Positions 9,033 through 17,802 of a stretch of 64,000 bases of DNA are shown here, piece by piece. A program made the position numbers and the translations under genes. The stretch lies in contig NZ_AWFX01000051.1 in assembly GCF_000463115.2 (NCBI RefSeq), positions 1 through 64,000 of the forward strand, in the 5' to 3' direction. The notes under the pieces are model-generated. The model saw only the letters and a list, made by a program, of their open reading frames with translations. It made no database searches and was not told where the DNA came from. Source of the stretch: Franconibacter helveticus LMG 23732. Lineage in GTDB: Bacteria > Pseudomonadota > Gammaproteobacteria > Enterobacterales > Enterobacteriaceae. How positions within the stretch are numbered: position 1 is the first letter of the stretch; the number at the start of each line of letters is the position of its first letter.

Positions 9033-10514
9033 TTACTCCTTCGACATCGCCACCTGAACGCTGTAGCCCGCGACGTCAGCCGCGCGTTCATGCCGCGCCA
9101 CCCAACGGTAACAACCTGCGCCCAGCGCCGCGCCGATAAACCAGCTAAAGTTCGCCACCTCATGCAGCGCAGGGATAAAGCTGATAATCAGGCCCACCGC
9201 CACGGAAGGAATAAGCGAGACAATCGCTTTCGGATTAAAACCATTCTTGTACCAGTAGCGACCTTTTGGCGTGTCGTCGAAGAGATCGTCCACAAACACC
9301 TTGCCGCGCTTAATCAGGTAAAAATCCGTCAGCAAAATGCCGAACAGCGGCCCGATAAACGCCCCCAGCACGTCCAGCGTATAGTGAATCAGCTCCGGCG
9401 ACTGGAACAGGTTCCAGGGCGTCAGCAGCACAGAGCCTACCGCCGCAATCATCCCGCCGGTGCGAAAACTGATCTTCTGCGGCGAACAGTTAGAGAAATC
9501 AAAGGCCGGCGAAACGAAATTCGCCACGATATTAATGCCGATGGTGGCGGTGATCATCGTCAGCAGCCCAATCGCCATGGCGAGGCTGTTGCCCACGCGG
9601 CTGACGGTTTCAATCGGGTCGGTGATCATCTGGCCGAACAGCGACTGCGTGCCGGAGACAATCACCACCGTCACGATGGAGAAAAGCAGGAAGTTAAACG
9701 GCAGCCCCCAGCGGTTGCCGCGCTTAATCTCACCCATGCTTTTGCCGTAGCGGGAGAAATCGCCGAAGTTAAGCAGCGGGCCGGAGAAGTAAGAAACCAC
9801 CAGCGCCGTCGCGGTAATCATCTGCCAGGTCTGTTCGCCAGCAGAGAGCGATTTGCTGGCAAGCGTAAAGGAGATGCCGTCAAAACCGGTCTGATACAAA
9901 ATCCAGCCCGCCAGCGCCATCATCACCACATAAACCGCCGGTCCGGCGACATCAATAAAACGCTTAATCGCGTTCATCCCGTGCCAGAACACCATCGCCT
10001 GCAACACCCACATAATGGCGAAGCAAACCCAGCCTAAGTGAGAAAGCCCGAGGAAATGGCCTTCCGTCATCGGCGCAAGCGAAGGCCAGAACTTCAGCGC
10101 CACCAGCATTAGCGCGTTAGCGGCGAGGTAAGTCTGAATGCCGTACCAGGCGAAAGCGATAAGCCCGCGAATGACCGCCGGGATATTCGCGCCGAATACG
10201 CCGAACGCCTGGCGGCAGATAACGGCATAAGGCACGCCCGCCATCTGGCTCGGCTTCGCCACCAGGTTTGCGCACAGCTGCACAATGCAAATGCCCACCA
10301 GCAGGCAGAGCAGCACCTGCCAGCTCGCCAGCCCGAGCGTAAAGAAGCTGGCGGCTACCACATAGCCGCCCATGCTGTGCACATCCGACATCCAGAAAGA
10401 AAAAATATTGTACCAGGACCAGGTCTGGTTGCGGGTCGGCGCCAGGTCGTCATTACAGAGCCGGGGACTATAGCCGGCATTCGGGTTCACTGCTGCGTGC
10501 TCATGGTTTGGCAT
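9033..10514 (-). CDS. NCS1-family allantoin/nucleobase permease
   Basis: A 493-residue inner-membrane transporter of the nucleobase:cation symporter-1 family (PucI, AllP, Mhp1). Twelve hydrophobic segments are predicted. The family start NDDLAPTRNQTWSWYNIFSFWMSD is seen near residue 20, and FGDFSRYGKS lies mid-protein. The gene is divergent from the GntR regulator HpxS across a region holding two palindromic operators, so it is probably induced with allantoin catabolism. Allantoin or a related hydantoin is the likely substrate, inferred from context. AGAGGAG precedes the ATG. Confidence 0.88.
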   Translation of the reverse strand: MPNHEHAAVNPNAGYSPRLCNDDLAPTRNQTWSWYNIFSFWMSDVHSMGGYVVAASFFTLGLASWQVLLCLLVGICIVQLCANLVAKPSQMAGVPYAVICRQAFGVFGANIPAVIRGLIAFAWYGIQTYLAANALMLVALKFWPSLAPMTEGHFLGLSHLGWVCFAIMWVLQAMVFWHGMNAIKRFIDVAGPAVYVVMMALAGWILYQTGFDGISFTLASKSLSAGEQTWQMITATALVVSYFSGPLLNFGDFSRYGKSMGEIKRGNRWGLPFNFLLFSIVTVVIVSGTQSLFGQMITDPIETVSRVGNSLAMAIGLLTMITATIGINIVANFVSPAFDFSNCSPQKISFRTGGMIAAVGSVLLTPWNLFQSPELIHYTLDVLGAFIGPLFGILLTDFYLIKRGKVFVDDLFDDTPKGRYWYKNGFNPKAIVSLIPSVAVGLIISFIPALHEVANFSWFIGAALGAGCYRWVARHERAADVAGYSVQVAMSKE

Positions 10515-10601
10515 GGAATCTGCTCCTCTGAACGAATGGCGACGAAATGTCTGTCACTCTCTGAGCAGGAACTTGCAGGAACCAGGCCAGTTTTTCTTTT
10601 T

Positions 10602-10632
10602 TTGTATACAAGGTATTTATTTGCTGTATACA
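10602..10632. promoter_or_regulatory. Two palindromic operators, likely for HpxS (GntR/FCD)
   Basis: TTGTATACAA (10602-10611) and the related TGTATACA core (10625-10632) lie 22 bases apart between the divergent permease and hpxS. They fit the GntR/FCD pattern T-x-G-T-x-x-A-C-x-A. Two phased copies suggest control of both genes and autoregulation. A further exact copy lies inside hpxA at 11883. Confidence 0.6.
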
Positions 10633-10666
10633 AAAAGCAGGGGCAGACCATAAACGGGAGCAGGAA

Positions 10667-11386
10667 ATGAAGCGTGTAACGGGCCTAATCGACCCGCAGG
10701 AGATACCGGATAAAGAAGCGCACATCTGGCAGTCGTTGCTGAACGCGATTGTCGAACATCAGTTGCCGCCGGGCTGCAAGCTGCCGGAAGAGGCGCTGGC
10801 GGAAGTGTTTGGCGTCAGCCGTACCGGTATCCGTAAGGTACTGACGCGCCTTGCGGCGGTGCAAATGATCGAAATGACGCCCAGACGTGGTGCATTTGTC
10901 GCCAGTCCCACGGTGGAAGAGTCAAAAGCTATCTTTCAAACCCGAAGCGTTATTGAGTGCGCGAACCTGCCGCATGTGCTTGCCCGCCTGCAACCGCCGC
11001 ATCTGGCGGGGCTGGAGAAGCATGTCGCGCTCGAAGAGCAGGCCAGCCGCGACGGCGACGGCCCGGCGGCTATCCGCCATTCCGCCGCTTTTCATATTCA
11101 GCTACAGGCGATTTCCGGCAACGCAGTGTTAACGGAAATGGTGACAAGCCTGGCGCAGCGCTCCTCATTAGTCATAGCCGCCTGGGGCTCGCCCTGGCAG
11201 CGCGGCTGCCGCTGCGACGATCATGAAAAGCTTATCGAACTGCTGCGTAACAAAGATCTCGCTGCGCTGACGGACGCGCTGGCGCACCATTTCACCCACA
11301 TTGTGGAAAGCCTCTGCTTTGAGCGCAGCGGCGAAACGCTGGCGGATTTTGCCCGCCTGTTTGGTAAGGCGCAGGAGCCATCATGA
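10667..11386 (+). CDS. hpxS: GntR/FCD transcriptional regulator HpxS
   Basis: A 239-residue regulator. The N-terminal winged helix (about 15-85) contains LPEEALAEVFGVSRTGIRKV and RRGAFVASP. The C-terminal FCD ligand-binding domain (about 95-225) carries the metal-binding His residues seen in HSAAFHIQL, DDHEKLI and HHFTHI. Its stop overlaps the hpxA start (ATGA), as in the Klebsiella hpxSAB operon. It is inferred to respond to allantoin or a related ureide and to bind the TTGTATACAA sites nearby. Confidence 0.87.
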   Translation: MKRVTGLIDPQEIPDKEAHIWQSLLNAIVEHQLPPGCKLPEEALAEVFGVSRTGIRKVLTRLAAVQMIEMTPRRGAFVASPTVEESKAIFQTRSVIECANLPHVLARLQPPHLAGLEKHVALEEQASRDGDGPAAIRHSAAFHIQLQAISGNAVLTEMVTSLAQRSSLVIAAWGSPWQRGCRCDDHEKLIELLRNKDLAALTDALAHHFTHIVESLCFERSGETLADFARLFGKAQEPS

Positions 11387-12120
11387 ACGGTTTTCGTATA
11401 CAGGTAATCAACCCCAACACCAGCGTTGCGATGACGCAGACCATCGGCGAGGCGGCCCGCGCCGTCGCGATGCCGGGCACGGAGATACTGGCGGTTTGCC
11501 CGTCACAGGGCGTGGATTCCATTGAAGGGCATTTCGACGAAGCCATCGCCGCCATCGGCGTGCTTGAACAGATAAAGCGCGGACAAGCCCTGGGCGCGCA
11601 GGGGCATGTTATTGCCTGCTTTGGCGACCCGGGGCTGCTGGCGGCGCGGGAGCTGGCGAGCGGGCCGGTTATCGGCATTGCCGAAGCGGCTATGCACATG
11701 GCGACGCTGGTGGCGACGCGCTTTTCCATCGTCACCACGCTGCCCCGCACGCTTATCATCGCCCGGCATTTATTGCGCCAGTATGGCTTTGAGCACCACT
11801 GCGCGGGGCTGCATGCTATCGACTTACCGGTGCTGGCGCTTGAAGATGGCACGGGACTTGCTCAGCAAAAGGTACGCGAGCGTTGTATACAAGCGAAGAA
11901 CGAAGACAACAGCGGAGCGATTGTGCTCGGCTGCGGCGGTATGGCGAACCTCGCCCGTGAGCTGACCGCCGAGCTGGGCATTCCGGTTATCGACGGCGTA
12001 ACGGCGGCGGTAAAAATGGTGGAATCCCTGCTGGCTCTCGGTCTTGGCACCAGTAAACACGGCGACCTCGCGTATCCCAACAAAAAGCCGCTTACCGGCT
12101 GTTTTGAAATGCTGAGCTAA
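11383..12120 (+). CDS. hpxA: Allantoin racemase (Asp/Glu/hydantoin racemase family)
   Basis: A 245-residue racemase that interconverts (R)- and (S)-allantoin so that both enantiomers can be degraded. The N-terminal family motif VINPNTSVAMT is present. The two catalytic cysteines are in HVIACFGDPG (about residue 80) and VLGCGGMANL (about 185). It overlaps hpxS by 4 bases and is followed after 13 bases by hpxB. An HpxS-like palindrome lies inside the coding sequence at 11883. Confidence 0.9.
   Translation: MNGFRIQVINPNTSVAMTQTIGEAARAVAMPGTEILAVCPSQGVDSIEGHFDEAIAAIGVLEQIKRGQALGAQGHVIACFGDPGLLAARELASGPVIGIAEAAMHMATLVATRFSIVTTLPRTLIIARHLLRQYGFEHHCAGLHAIDLPVLALEDGTGLAQQKVRERCIQAKNEDNSGAIVLGCGGMANLARELTAELGIPVIDGVTAAVKMVESLLALGLGTSKHGDLAYPNKKPLTGCFEMLS
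11883..11892. promoter_or_regulatory. Operator-like palindrome inside hpxA
   Basis: TTGTATACAA is an exact copy of the left operator upstream of hpxS. It could be a roadblock or looping site for the same regulator, or coincidence. A related but weaker CGTATACAG lies at the start of hpxA, near 11396. Confidence 0.35.
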
Positions 12121-12133
12121 AAGGATATGAACC

Positions 12134-13087
12134 ATGCAAACTGTACCGCACCCTCGCCACGACCTGAATCAAACGTACCCGCGCGATATGCTGGGCTATG
12201 CAGGCAAACCGCCCCATGCACGCTGGCCGGGGGAGGCGCGCATTGCCGTGCAGTTTGTACTTAATTACGAAGAGGGCGGCGAGAACCACGTGCTGCATGG
12301 CGACAGCGGTTCGGAGCAGTTTCTTTCCGATATCATCGGCGCGGCGAGCTACCCGGATCGCCACATGTCGATGGATTCACTTTATGAATATGGCTCCCGC
12401 GCCGGCTTCTGGCGTATCCATGAAGAGTTCCAGCGCCGCGGCCTGCCGATGACCATTTTCGGCGTGGGCATGGCGCTGGCCCGCAACCCGGCGATTGTCG
12501 AGGCGATAAAAAAAGCGGATTACGACGTGGTGAGCCATGGCTGGCGCTGGATCCACTACCAGAATATGAGCGTGGAAGAGGAGCGGGCGCACCTGCGCCA
12601 GGCCATCGACACGCTGGAGACGCTGTTTGGCAAGAAGCCGCTCGGCTGGTACACCGGGCGCGACAGCCCTAATACCCGGCGGCTGGTGGTGGAGCAGGGC
12701 GGTTTTCAGTACGACAGCGACTATTACGGCGACGATCTGCCGTTCTGGACGGAAGTGGAGTGCGGCGACGGCAACCGTAAACCGCACCTGGTTATCCCCT
12801 ACACGCTGGACGCCAACGATATGCGTTTCGCCACCGCCCAGGGCTTCAACACCGCCGAGCAGTTTTACACCTATCTGAAAGACAGTTTCGATGTGCTGTA
12901 TGAGGAAGGGGAATCGGCGCCGAAGATGATGTCGGTAGGCATGCACTGCCGCCTGCTGGGTCGCCCGGGGCGTTTCCGGGCGCTGCAACGCTTTCTGGAT
13001 TATGTGCAAAGCCACGATCGCGTGTGGGTGTGCCGCCGCCAGGATATCGCCGACCACTGGCTGAAAACGCACCCCTGGGTAAAATAA
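12134..13087 (+). CDS. hpxB: Allantoinase (PuuE/HpxB, polysaccharide-deacetylase fold)
   Basis: A 317-residue hydrolase that opens allantoin to allantoate. It is of the metal-independent PuuE type, with a polysaccharide-deacetylase (NodB-like) barrel, not the amidohydrolase AllB type. Visible are the family N-terminus with RIAVQFVLNYEEGGE, VVSHGWRWIHYQ and GWYTGRDSPNTRRLV. It ends the hpxSAB operon; a hairpin follows at 13100. AAGGAT precedes the ATG at a suitable distance. Confidence 0.93.
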   Translation: MQTVPHPRHDLNQTYPRDMLGYAGKPPHARWPGEARIAVQFVLNYEEGGENHVLHGDSGSEQFLSDIIGAASYPDRHMSMDSLYEYGSRAGFWRIHEEFQRRGLPMTIFGVGMALARNPAIVEAIKKADYDVVSHGWRWIHYQNMSVEEERAHLRQAIDTLETLFGKKPLGWYTGRDSPNTRRLVVEQGGFQYDSDYYGDDLPFWTEVECGDGNRKPHLVIPYTLDANDMRFATAQGFNTAEQFYTYLKDSFDVLYEEGESAPKMMSVGMHCRLLGRPGRFRALQRFLDYVQSHDRVWVCRRQDIADHWLKTHPWVK

Positions 13088-13099
13088 TTCCCCGCCCCG

Positions 13100-13124
13100 G
13101 CCCTCTCCACCGCCGGGAGAGGGC
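13100..13124. terminator. Hairpin between convergent hpxB and hpxZ
   Basis: GCCCTCTCC and GGAGAGGGC form a perfect 9-bp stem with a 7-base loop. No T run follows, so it may be a REP-like repeat acting as a transcript-end structure instead of a classical terminator. A related hairpin closes the permease gene at 22500-22526. Confidence 0.5.
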
Positions 13125-13156
13125 GCAGGCCAGCTTTCCTGAAAAGAGCCTGGGCG

Positions 13157-13540
13157 CTACCCCATCAAACTGACGTGCGCCGCCACGATGCGCCAGCCGA
13201 ACGGGAACTTCACCCACGTCTGCATCTGGCGGCCGATGCGCTCGCTGCCCTCGCGGGTAAACTCGGTGCTGGCGATAGCCATGTCATCACCGAAGGTGGT
13301 GATAGTGGTATTTCGCAGCGTTCGCGCTAACCCTTGCGACGGCCTGGCGGCGCGAAAGGCGCGGATCGCCTCAATGCCGTAAAGATTCTCCGTTGCGCCG
13401 TAGCGCACCGTGCGCTCGTCCACCCAGAAAAGTTCATCCAGCACCGCCACGTCATTGCTGATAAGCGCCTCTTCATAGCGGTAAAACGCAGCGCGCACCT
13501 CGTTTAAAATCGCCGGCCTGTCGATGTTATCCCTCGTCAT
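13157..13540 (-). CDS. hpxZ: HpxZ, SnoaL/NTF2-like protein (DUF3225)
   Basis: A 127-residue protein of the NTF2-like cone fold, matching the DUF3225/HpxZ family. Seen are LNEVRAAFYRYEEALISNDV, LDELFWVD and the aromatic-rich C-terminal strand TWVKFPFGWRIVAAHVSLMG. It is the last gene of hpxWXYZ and overlaps hpxY by 4 bases (ATGA). Its role is not established; partnership with the amidase or the oxamate amidohydrolase is inferred only from the conserved gene order. Confidence 0.88.
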   Translation of the reverse strand: MTRDNIDRPAILNEVRAAFYRYEEALISNDVAVLDELFWVDERTVRYGATENLYGIEAIRAFRAARPSQGLARTLRNTTITTFGDDMAIASTEFTREGSERIGRQMQTWVKFPFGWRIVAAHVSLMG

Positions 13541-14916
13541 ACTCTTTTCACCTCTGCTTTTATCACGCCCTGCTGTTCAAGCTGCCTTGCGGCCTGCAAA
13601 CATTTCTCTTCCTGCCACGGCGCGCCAATAATCTGCACGCCGATGGGCAGCCCTTTTTGCGTCATCACCGGCACCGTGACCACCGGCAGGCCGAGAAACG
13701 AAATGGGCTGCGCCAGCATGCCCATGCTGGCTTTCACCGGCAGGTCGGTATGGTTGATGCGCATCGTCGCCGCGCCGATTTCCGTCGCGCAGCAAGGCGT
13801 GGCCGGGGCGAGCAGCAGGTCAACGCTATCGAACAGCGCCAGCGTCTGGTCGCGGAACCAGCCGCGAAAGCGCTGCGCCTGGATATACCAGGCCGAAGGC
13901 GTCATCGCCCCCGCCAGCAGCCGCTCGCGGGAGTTCGGCTCAAAGCGGTGCGGATCGGTTCGAAGCAGCGGCAGATAATGGTTGCCGCCTTCCGCGGCGG
14001 TCAGTAAAAACGCCGCCTGACGCGCCAGCTCCGCTTGCGCCAGCGCAATGGTCTGCTGCGCGCCCAGCGCTTTCGCTACCTGCGCCACCGCCGCCCGCGC
14101 TGCTTCGTCGCACCAGGTTTCAAAATAGCCCGTCAGTACGGCGCAACGCAGCGGCCTGTCGCTCTCAAGCCGCTCCGCCACCGGTTCCGCCGGGCGGGGC
14201 GACTGAAAGCGGTCCGCCGCATCCGCCCCCTGCAACGCGTCATACACCTGCGCCAGATCCTCTGCCGAGCGGGCCAGCGGCCCGATATGATCGAGGCTTG
14301 CCACAAATGGCTGGCTGCCGCTGCGTGAAAGCCGCCCAAAAGTCGGTTTTAACCCCAGCACGCCGCACAGCGAAGCGGGCACGCGGATAGAGCCGTTGGT
14401 GTCGGTGCCAAGCGTAAAGTTAACTAACCCCGCCACCACAGCCGCCGCAGAACCGCCGGAAGAGCCGCCCGCCACGCGCGTCAGATCGTGCGGGTTACGC
14501 GTCGCGCCGTAATGGCTGTTTTCGGTGGTGAAGCCATAAGCGTAGGCGTCCATATTCAGCGCGCCGCCGAGCAGCGCGCCGGCATGAGCAAGCTTCTTCA
14601 CCGCGAAAGCGTCCCTGGCGGCGGGCGGCTGCTGGCTGAACAGCTCCGCCCCCGCAAGGGTTGTCACGCCTTCAATATCAAACAGGTTTTTCACCGCGTA
14701 AGGCACGCCCGCCAGCGGCGGAAGAGGCTGGCTCTGCGCGCGAAGCGCATCGATGCGCGCCGCCTCCCGCAGCATTCTTTCCTGCGTGACGTGAGTAAAC
14801 GCGTTCACCGCCGGGTTGTCCCGCTCGATGGCGGCAAGGGACTGCTGCGCCAGTTCGCGCGCAGAAAATTCGCCCCGCGCCAGCCCTTCGCGAATCGCCT
14901 TAATGGATAAACTCAT
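13537..14916 (-). CDS. hpxY: AtzE-family amidase HpxY
   Basis: A 459-residue amidase-signature hydrolase, acting on C-N bonds. The Ser-cisSer-Lys triad is visible: Lys in YAVKNLFDIEGV (about 73), the Gly-Ser-rich loop VAGGSSGGSAAAV and the nucleophile Ser in TDTNGSIRVPASLCG (about 175). It is closest in type to AtzE, the 1-carboxybiuret hydrolase, and sits with an AtzG-like small partner (hpxX), overlapping it by 4 bases. Oxalurate is chemically similar to carboxybiuret, so it is a possible substrate; this is inference. Confidence 0.88.
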   Translation of the reverse strand: MSLSIKAIREGLARGEFSARELAQQSLAAIERDNPAVNAFTHVTQERMLREAARIDALRAQSQPLPPLAGVPYAVKNLFDIEGVTTLAGAELFSQQPPAARDAFAVKKLAHAGALLGGALNMDAYAYGFTTENSHYGATRNPHDLTRVAGGSSGGSAAAVVAGLVNFTLGTDTNGSIRVPASLCGVLGLKPTFGRLSRSGSQPFVASLDHIGPLARSAEDLAQVYDALQGADAADRFQSPRPAEPVAERLESDRPLRCAVLTGYFETWCDEAARAAVAQVAKALGAQQTIALAQAELARQAAFLLTAAEGGNHYLPLLRTDPHRFEPNSRERLLAGAMTPSAWYIQAQRFRGWFRDQTLALFDSVDLLLAPATPCCATEIGAATMRINHTDLPVKASMGMLAQPISFLGLPVVTVPVMTQKGLPIGVQIIGAPWQEEKCLQAARQLEQQGVIKAEVKRV

Positions 14917-15098
14917 AGCCGGTAGACCCCTGCGACATCCTGTCGATTATCGAGCGGAAAGGCGAGCAGCGGCGCTGCCATGGCCGCGATGCGCGTTAGC
15001 TGTATTTCCAGCTCGGCGCGGCGGGCGTCGTCCAGCGGCATCGCCAGCAGTTGCTCCATCAGCCGGATATAAGCCGGCCAGTCGAAAGTCTCGTTCAT
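14913..15098 (-). CDS. hpxX: HpxX, AtzG-like small partner of the amidase (DUF4089)
   Basis: A 61-residue helical protein between hpxW and hpxY, of the AtzG/DUF4089 type. AtzG forms a complex with AtzE and stabilises it, much as GatC does for GatA. The DUF4089 hallmark is the helix RRAELEIQLTRIAAMAAPLL followed by a short acidic tail. It lies 9 bases after hpxW and overlaps hpxY by ATGA, which fits translational coupling of the two subunits. Confidence 0.82.
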   Translation of the reverse strand: MNETFDWPAYIRLMEQLLAMPLDDARRAELEIQLTRIAAMAAPLLAFPLDNRQDVAGVYRL

Positions 15099-15107
15099 CT
15101 TCTCTCC

Positions 15108-16691
15108 TTAAAAACCGGCGGCGCTGCCGTTGCTGCGCGGGTCGAACGCCCCCTCCAGCATGCCATTGGTGTGGCGAACAATCGCCCCCGCATGACCCAC
15201 CGCCTCGCTGAAATCGGGCAGCGCTTCCACTTCGTGTCCTGATTCGCGCAGCCGCTGGAAAGTCCGGGCGCTAAAGCGTCCTTCCAGCTTCAGGCTGTCG
15301 CTCGCCTGGCCCCAGGTGCGGCCAAGCAGCCAGCGCGGGGCGCAAACCGCCGCCTGCAAATCCATACCCTGAATCACATGGCGAGTGAATATCGCAGCCT
15401 GGGTCTGCGGCTGGCCGTCGCCGCCCATCGAGCCGTAAACCAGCGTGCGGCCATCCGCCAGCCGGGCGGCGGCGGGGTTGAGCGTGTGAAAAGGCTGTTT
15501 GCCGGGGGCGAGCGCCAGCAAATGCGTGGGGTCGAGGCTAAAAGCGGCGCCGCGGTTCTGCCACAGCACGCCGCTTTGCGGCAGCACCACGCCGCTGCCG
15601 AACTCGTGATAGATGCTCTGGATAAACGACACCGCCATGCCGTTGCTGTCGACAACGCCCATCCACACCGTGTCGCCCGGCCCTTTGCCGGCGCCCCATT
15701 TGGCTGCGCGGTTGTCGTCCACTTCCGCCGCCATCGCCGCCAGCTTATCTGCTTCCAGCAGGCTCTGGACCGGCAGCGTGACGTGGCGCGGGTCGGTGAT
15801 GTATCGATCGCGCAGCGCGAAGGCTTTTTTGGTCGCCTCGACAATGCGATGCACGGTTTGCTCTTCATCGGCGTGGGCCATATCAAGGTTGTCGGTAATA
15901 CCGAGAATGGCGAGCGACACCAGCCCTTGCGTCGGCGGCGTCATGTTGTAGATCTCGCCGTGGGAGTGTTGCAGGCGCAGCGGCACCCGCTGCCGGGCGC
16001 GGTGAGCGGCGAGATCCTGATACGTCACCGGCATGCCAAGCTCCGCCAGCTCCTGCGCCATCAGCTTCGCAAGCGGCCCGCGATAAAAACTCTCCAGTCC
16101 CTCGGTGGTCAGGCGCGTCAGGGTCTGCGCAAGCTTCGGCTGGCAGAAGCGCGAGCCGGGGCGCGGCGTTTCGCCCCGTGTCAGAAACGTGTCGGCAAAG
16201 CCTGGCATCTCAGCCAGTTCGGCATATTTACTTTGCGTAGCGTGTGCCTGGGAGTGGGTAACGGGAATGCCATCGGCGGCGTAGCGGATGGCGTCCGCCA
16301 GCAGACGCGAAAGCGGCAAACGCCCGCCGCCCCAGCGGGCGGAAAGCCTCAGCGCTTCGTCCCAGCCGCTGACCGTGCCAGGCACCGTCAGCGCCGCGCG
16401 GGGGCCGCGGTGGGGAATGGCGGCATGACCCGCGTACCACTCAAGGGTGGCGAGCGACCCCGCCGCGCCGCTGGCGTCTATCGCCACCGGTTCGCCCTCC
16501 GGCGGTACAATCAGCCAGAAGCCGTCGCCGCCAATGCCGTTCATATGCGGGTAAACCACAGCGATGGTCGCGGCGGCGGCCACCATCGCTTCTATCGCGT
16601 CGCCGCCGTGGCGCAGCACCGAAAGGGCGCTTTCGCTGGCGAGATGGTGCGGCGTGACCGCCATGCCGGAAGGAGCCATATTGCTTTGCAT
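15108..16691 (-). CDS. hpxW: Oxamate amidohydrolase HpxW (gamma-glutamyltransferase family)
   Basis: A 527-residue Ntn-hydrolase of the gamma-glutamyltranspeptidase superfamily. HpxW of Klebsiella was characterised as an oxamate amidohydrolase (oxamate to oxalate and ammonia). Autocleavage in the family exposes a Thr; the candidate is Thr341 in PGDTVWMGVVD. YGSMGGDGQPQTQ and GIGGDGFWLIV are family motifs. No signal peptide is seen, unlike periplasmic GGT, which agrees with a cytoplasmic catabolic enzyme. It is first in the hpxWXYZ operon and divergent from hpxU across an inverted repeat. Confidence 0.88.
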   Translation of the reverse strand: MQSNMAPSGMAVTPHHLASESALSVLRHGGDAIEAMVAAAATIAVVYPHMNGIGGDGFWLIVPPEGEPVAIDASGAAGSLATLEWYAGHAAIPHRGPRAALTVPGTVSGWDEALRLSARWGGGRLPLSRLLADAIRYAADGIPVTHSQAHATQSKYAELAEMPGFADTFLTRGETPRPGSRFCQPKLAQTLTRLTTEGLESFYRGPLAKLMAQELAELGMPVTYQDLAAHRARQRVPLRLQHSHGEIYNMTPPTQGLVSLAILGITDNLDMAHADEEQTVHRIVEATKKAFALRDRYITDPRHVTLPVQSLLEADKLAAMAAEVDDNRAAKWGAGKGPGDTVWMGVVDSNGMAVSFIQSIYHEFGSGVVLPQSGVLWQNRGAAFSLDPTHLLALAPGKQPFHTLNPAAARLADGRTLVYGSMGGDGQPQTQAAIFTRHVIQGMDLQAAVCAPRWLLGRTWGQASDSLKLEGRFSARTFQRLRESGHEVEALPDFSEAVGHAGAIVRHTNGMLEGAFDPRSNGSAAGF

Positions 16692-16754
16692 CGTCTTGCT
16701 CTCTTAAGCAAATGAGAAGCGGGATCAGGCAAAAACCGTTCCAGGTTGACCGCA

Positions 16755-16788
16755 TTCGTTTCACTGTGCGAGGGTAAGATGAAACGAA
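16755..16788. promoter_or_regulatory. Inverted repeat, likely HpxU operator
   Basis: TTCGTTTCA (16755-16763) and TGAAACGAA (16780-16788) are perfect inverted repeats with a 16-base spacer, between divergent hpxW and hpxU. The TGAAA/TTTCA arms are typical of RpiR-family sites. A third copy of the half-site (TGAAACAAAAG on the minus strand) lies upstream of hpxJ at 17803. Confidence 0.6.
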
Positions 16789-16804
16789 AGTTACAGGAGC
16801 AGCC

Positions 16805-17644
16805 ATGCAACAGTTAGATGAGCGCCTGCGCGCCTGCTACAGCCAGCTTTCCGTGCAGGAGCAGCGCGTGGCGGCCTTTATTATGGATCATTTCGACGAT
16901 CTGATTAGCTACAACAGCGTTGAGCTGGCGCGCCTGAGCGGTGTCTCCAAAGCGACGGTAAGCCGCCTGTTTAAGCGTTTAGGCTACGATCGTTATAAGG
17001 AGATGCGCGAAGAGCTGCGCGAGCTGCGCCAGAGCGGCATGCCGCTGGCGGAGAACCGCGACGCAGTGCAGGGCAATACCCTGCTGGCGCGCCACTATAA
17101 GCAGGAGATGGCAAACCTGACGCAGTGGGTAAACACCCTGGAGGCGCAGCCGTTTGCCGACGTAGTCAGCGCCCTCGGCAGCGCCCGCCGGGTCGTTATT
17201 CTCGGCCTGCGCAACAGTGCGCCGGTGGCCCTGCATCTGCGCCAGCAGCTGTTGCAAAGCCGGGGCGGCGTGTCGCTTATTCCGCAGCCCGGCCAGACGC
17301 TGGCGGAAGAGGTGGTGGATTTAGCGCCGGAGGATTGCGTGGTGGTGGTAGCGTTTCGCCGTCGGCCCCGCGTCATTCGTCCGCTGCTGGCGCAGCTCAA
17401 AAAACAGAACGTGCCGGTGCTGTTAATTAGCGAACCGCAGGCCAGCGGCCTCGTGGGGCTGGCGCGCTGGCACTTTACCACGCCGCTCGACAGCGTCTCG
17501 GCTTTCGACAGCTACAGCGGGGCGATGAGCCTCGTCAATTTGCTCGCTAACGCTGTGTTGCACAGCACGCTGAGCGAAGGCCGTCAGCGCATCCACCATA
17601 TCGCCGCGCTCTATGGCGACCTGGAGGAACTGGAGCAACGTTAA
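16805..17644 (+). CDS. hpxU: RpiR-family transcriptional regulator HpxU
   Basis: A 279-residue regulator. The N-terminal HTH_6 domain (about 1-77) has VELARLSGVSKATVSRLFKRLGYD. The C-terminal SIS domain (about 125-260) has VVILGLRNSAPVALHLR, resembling a phospho-sugar-binding fold but probably binding a ureide or acid intermediate here. It is divergent from hpxWXYZ and precedes hpxJ on the same strand; inverted TGAAACGAA repeats flank it. It is inferred to control both flanks. Confidence 0.87.
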   Translation: MQQLDERLRACYSQLSVQEQRVAAFIMDHFDDLISYNSVELARLSGVSKATVSRLFKRLGYDRYKEMREELRELRQSGMPLAENRDAVQGNTLLARHYKQEMANLTQWVNTLEAQPFADVVSALGSARRVVILGLRNSAPVALHLRQQLLQSRGGVSLIPQPGQTLAEEVVDLAPEDCVVVVAFRRRPRVIRPLLAQLKKQNVPVLLISEPQASGLVGLARWHFTTPLDSVSAFDSYSGAMSLVNLLANAVLHSTLSEGRQRIHHIAALYGDLEELEQR

Positions 17645-17802
17645 TGCGCCGTGGTGGTGCGTCTGCACCACCCTGATGTTCCGCTTTGGTTCAGCGCGCT
17701 ATGCCGGACCGCTTCACCTCGCGCACGAATGTCGCGACTTTTCTCGCCCGATTCATTGTTTTTGCCCTTGGCACATTAGTTGCAAAAAGACGATTAACGA
17801 AT

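Noticed and set aside
9012..10037. Long open frame opposite the NCS1 permease
   Set aside because: Arg/His/Gln-rich, low-complexity product typical of the antisense of a GC-rich gene; the permease on the minus strand has clear family motifs.
15378..16715. 445-codon frame opposite hpxW
   Set aside because: Antisense shadow of hpxW with no family likeness; hpxW itself is well supported.
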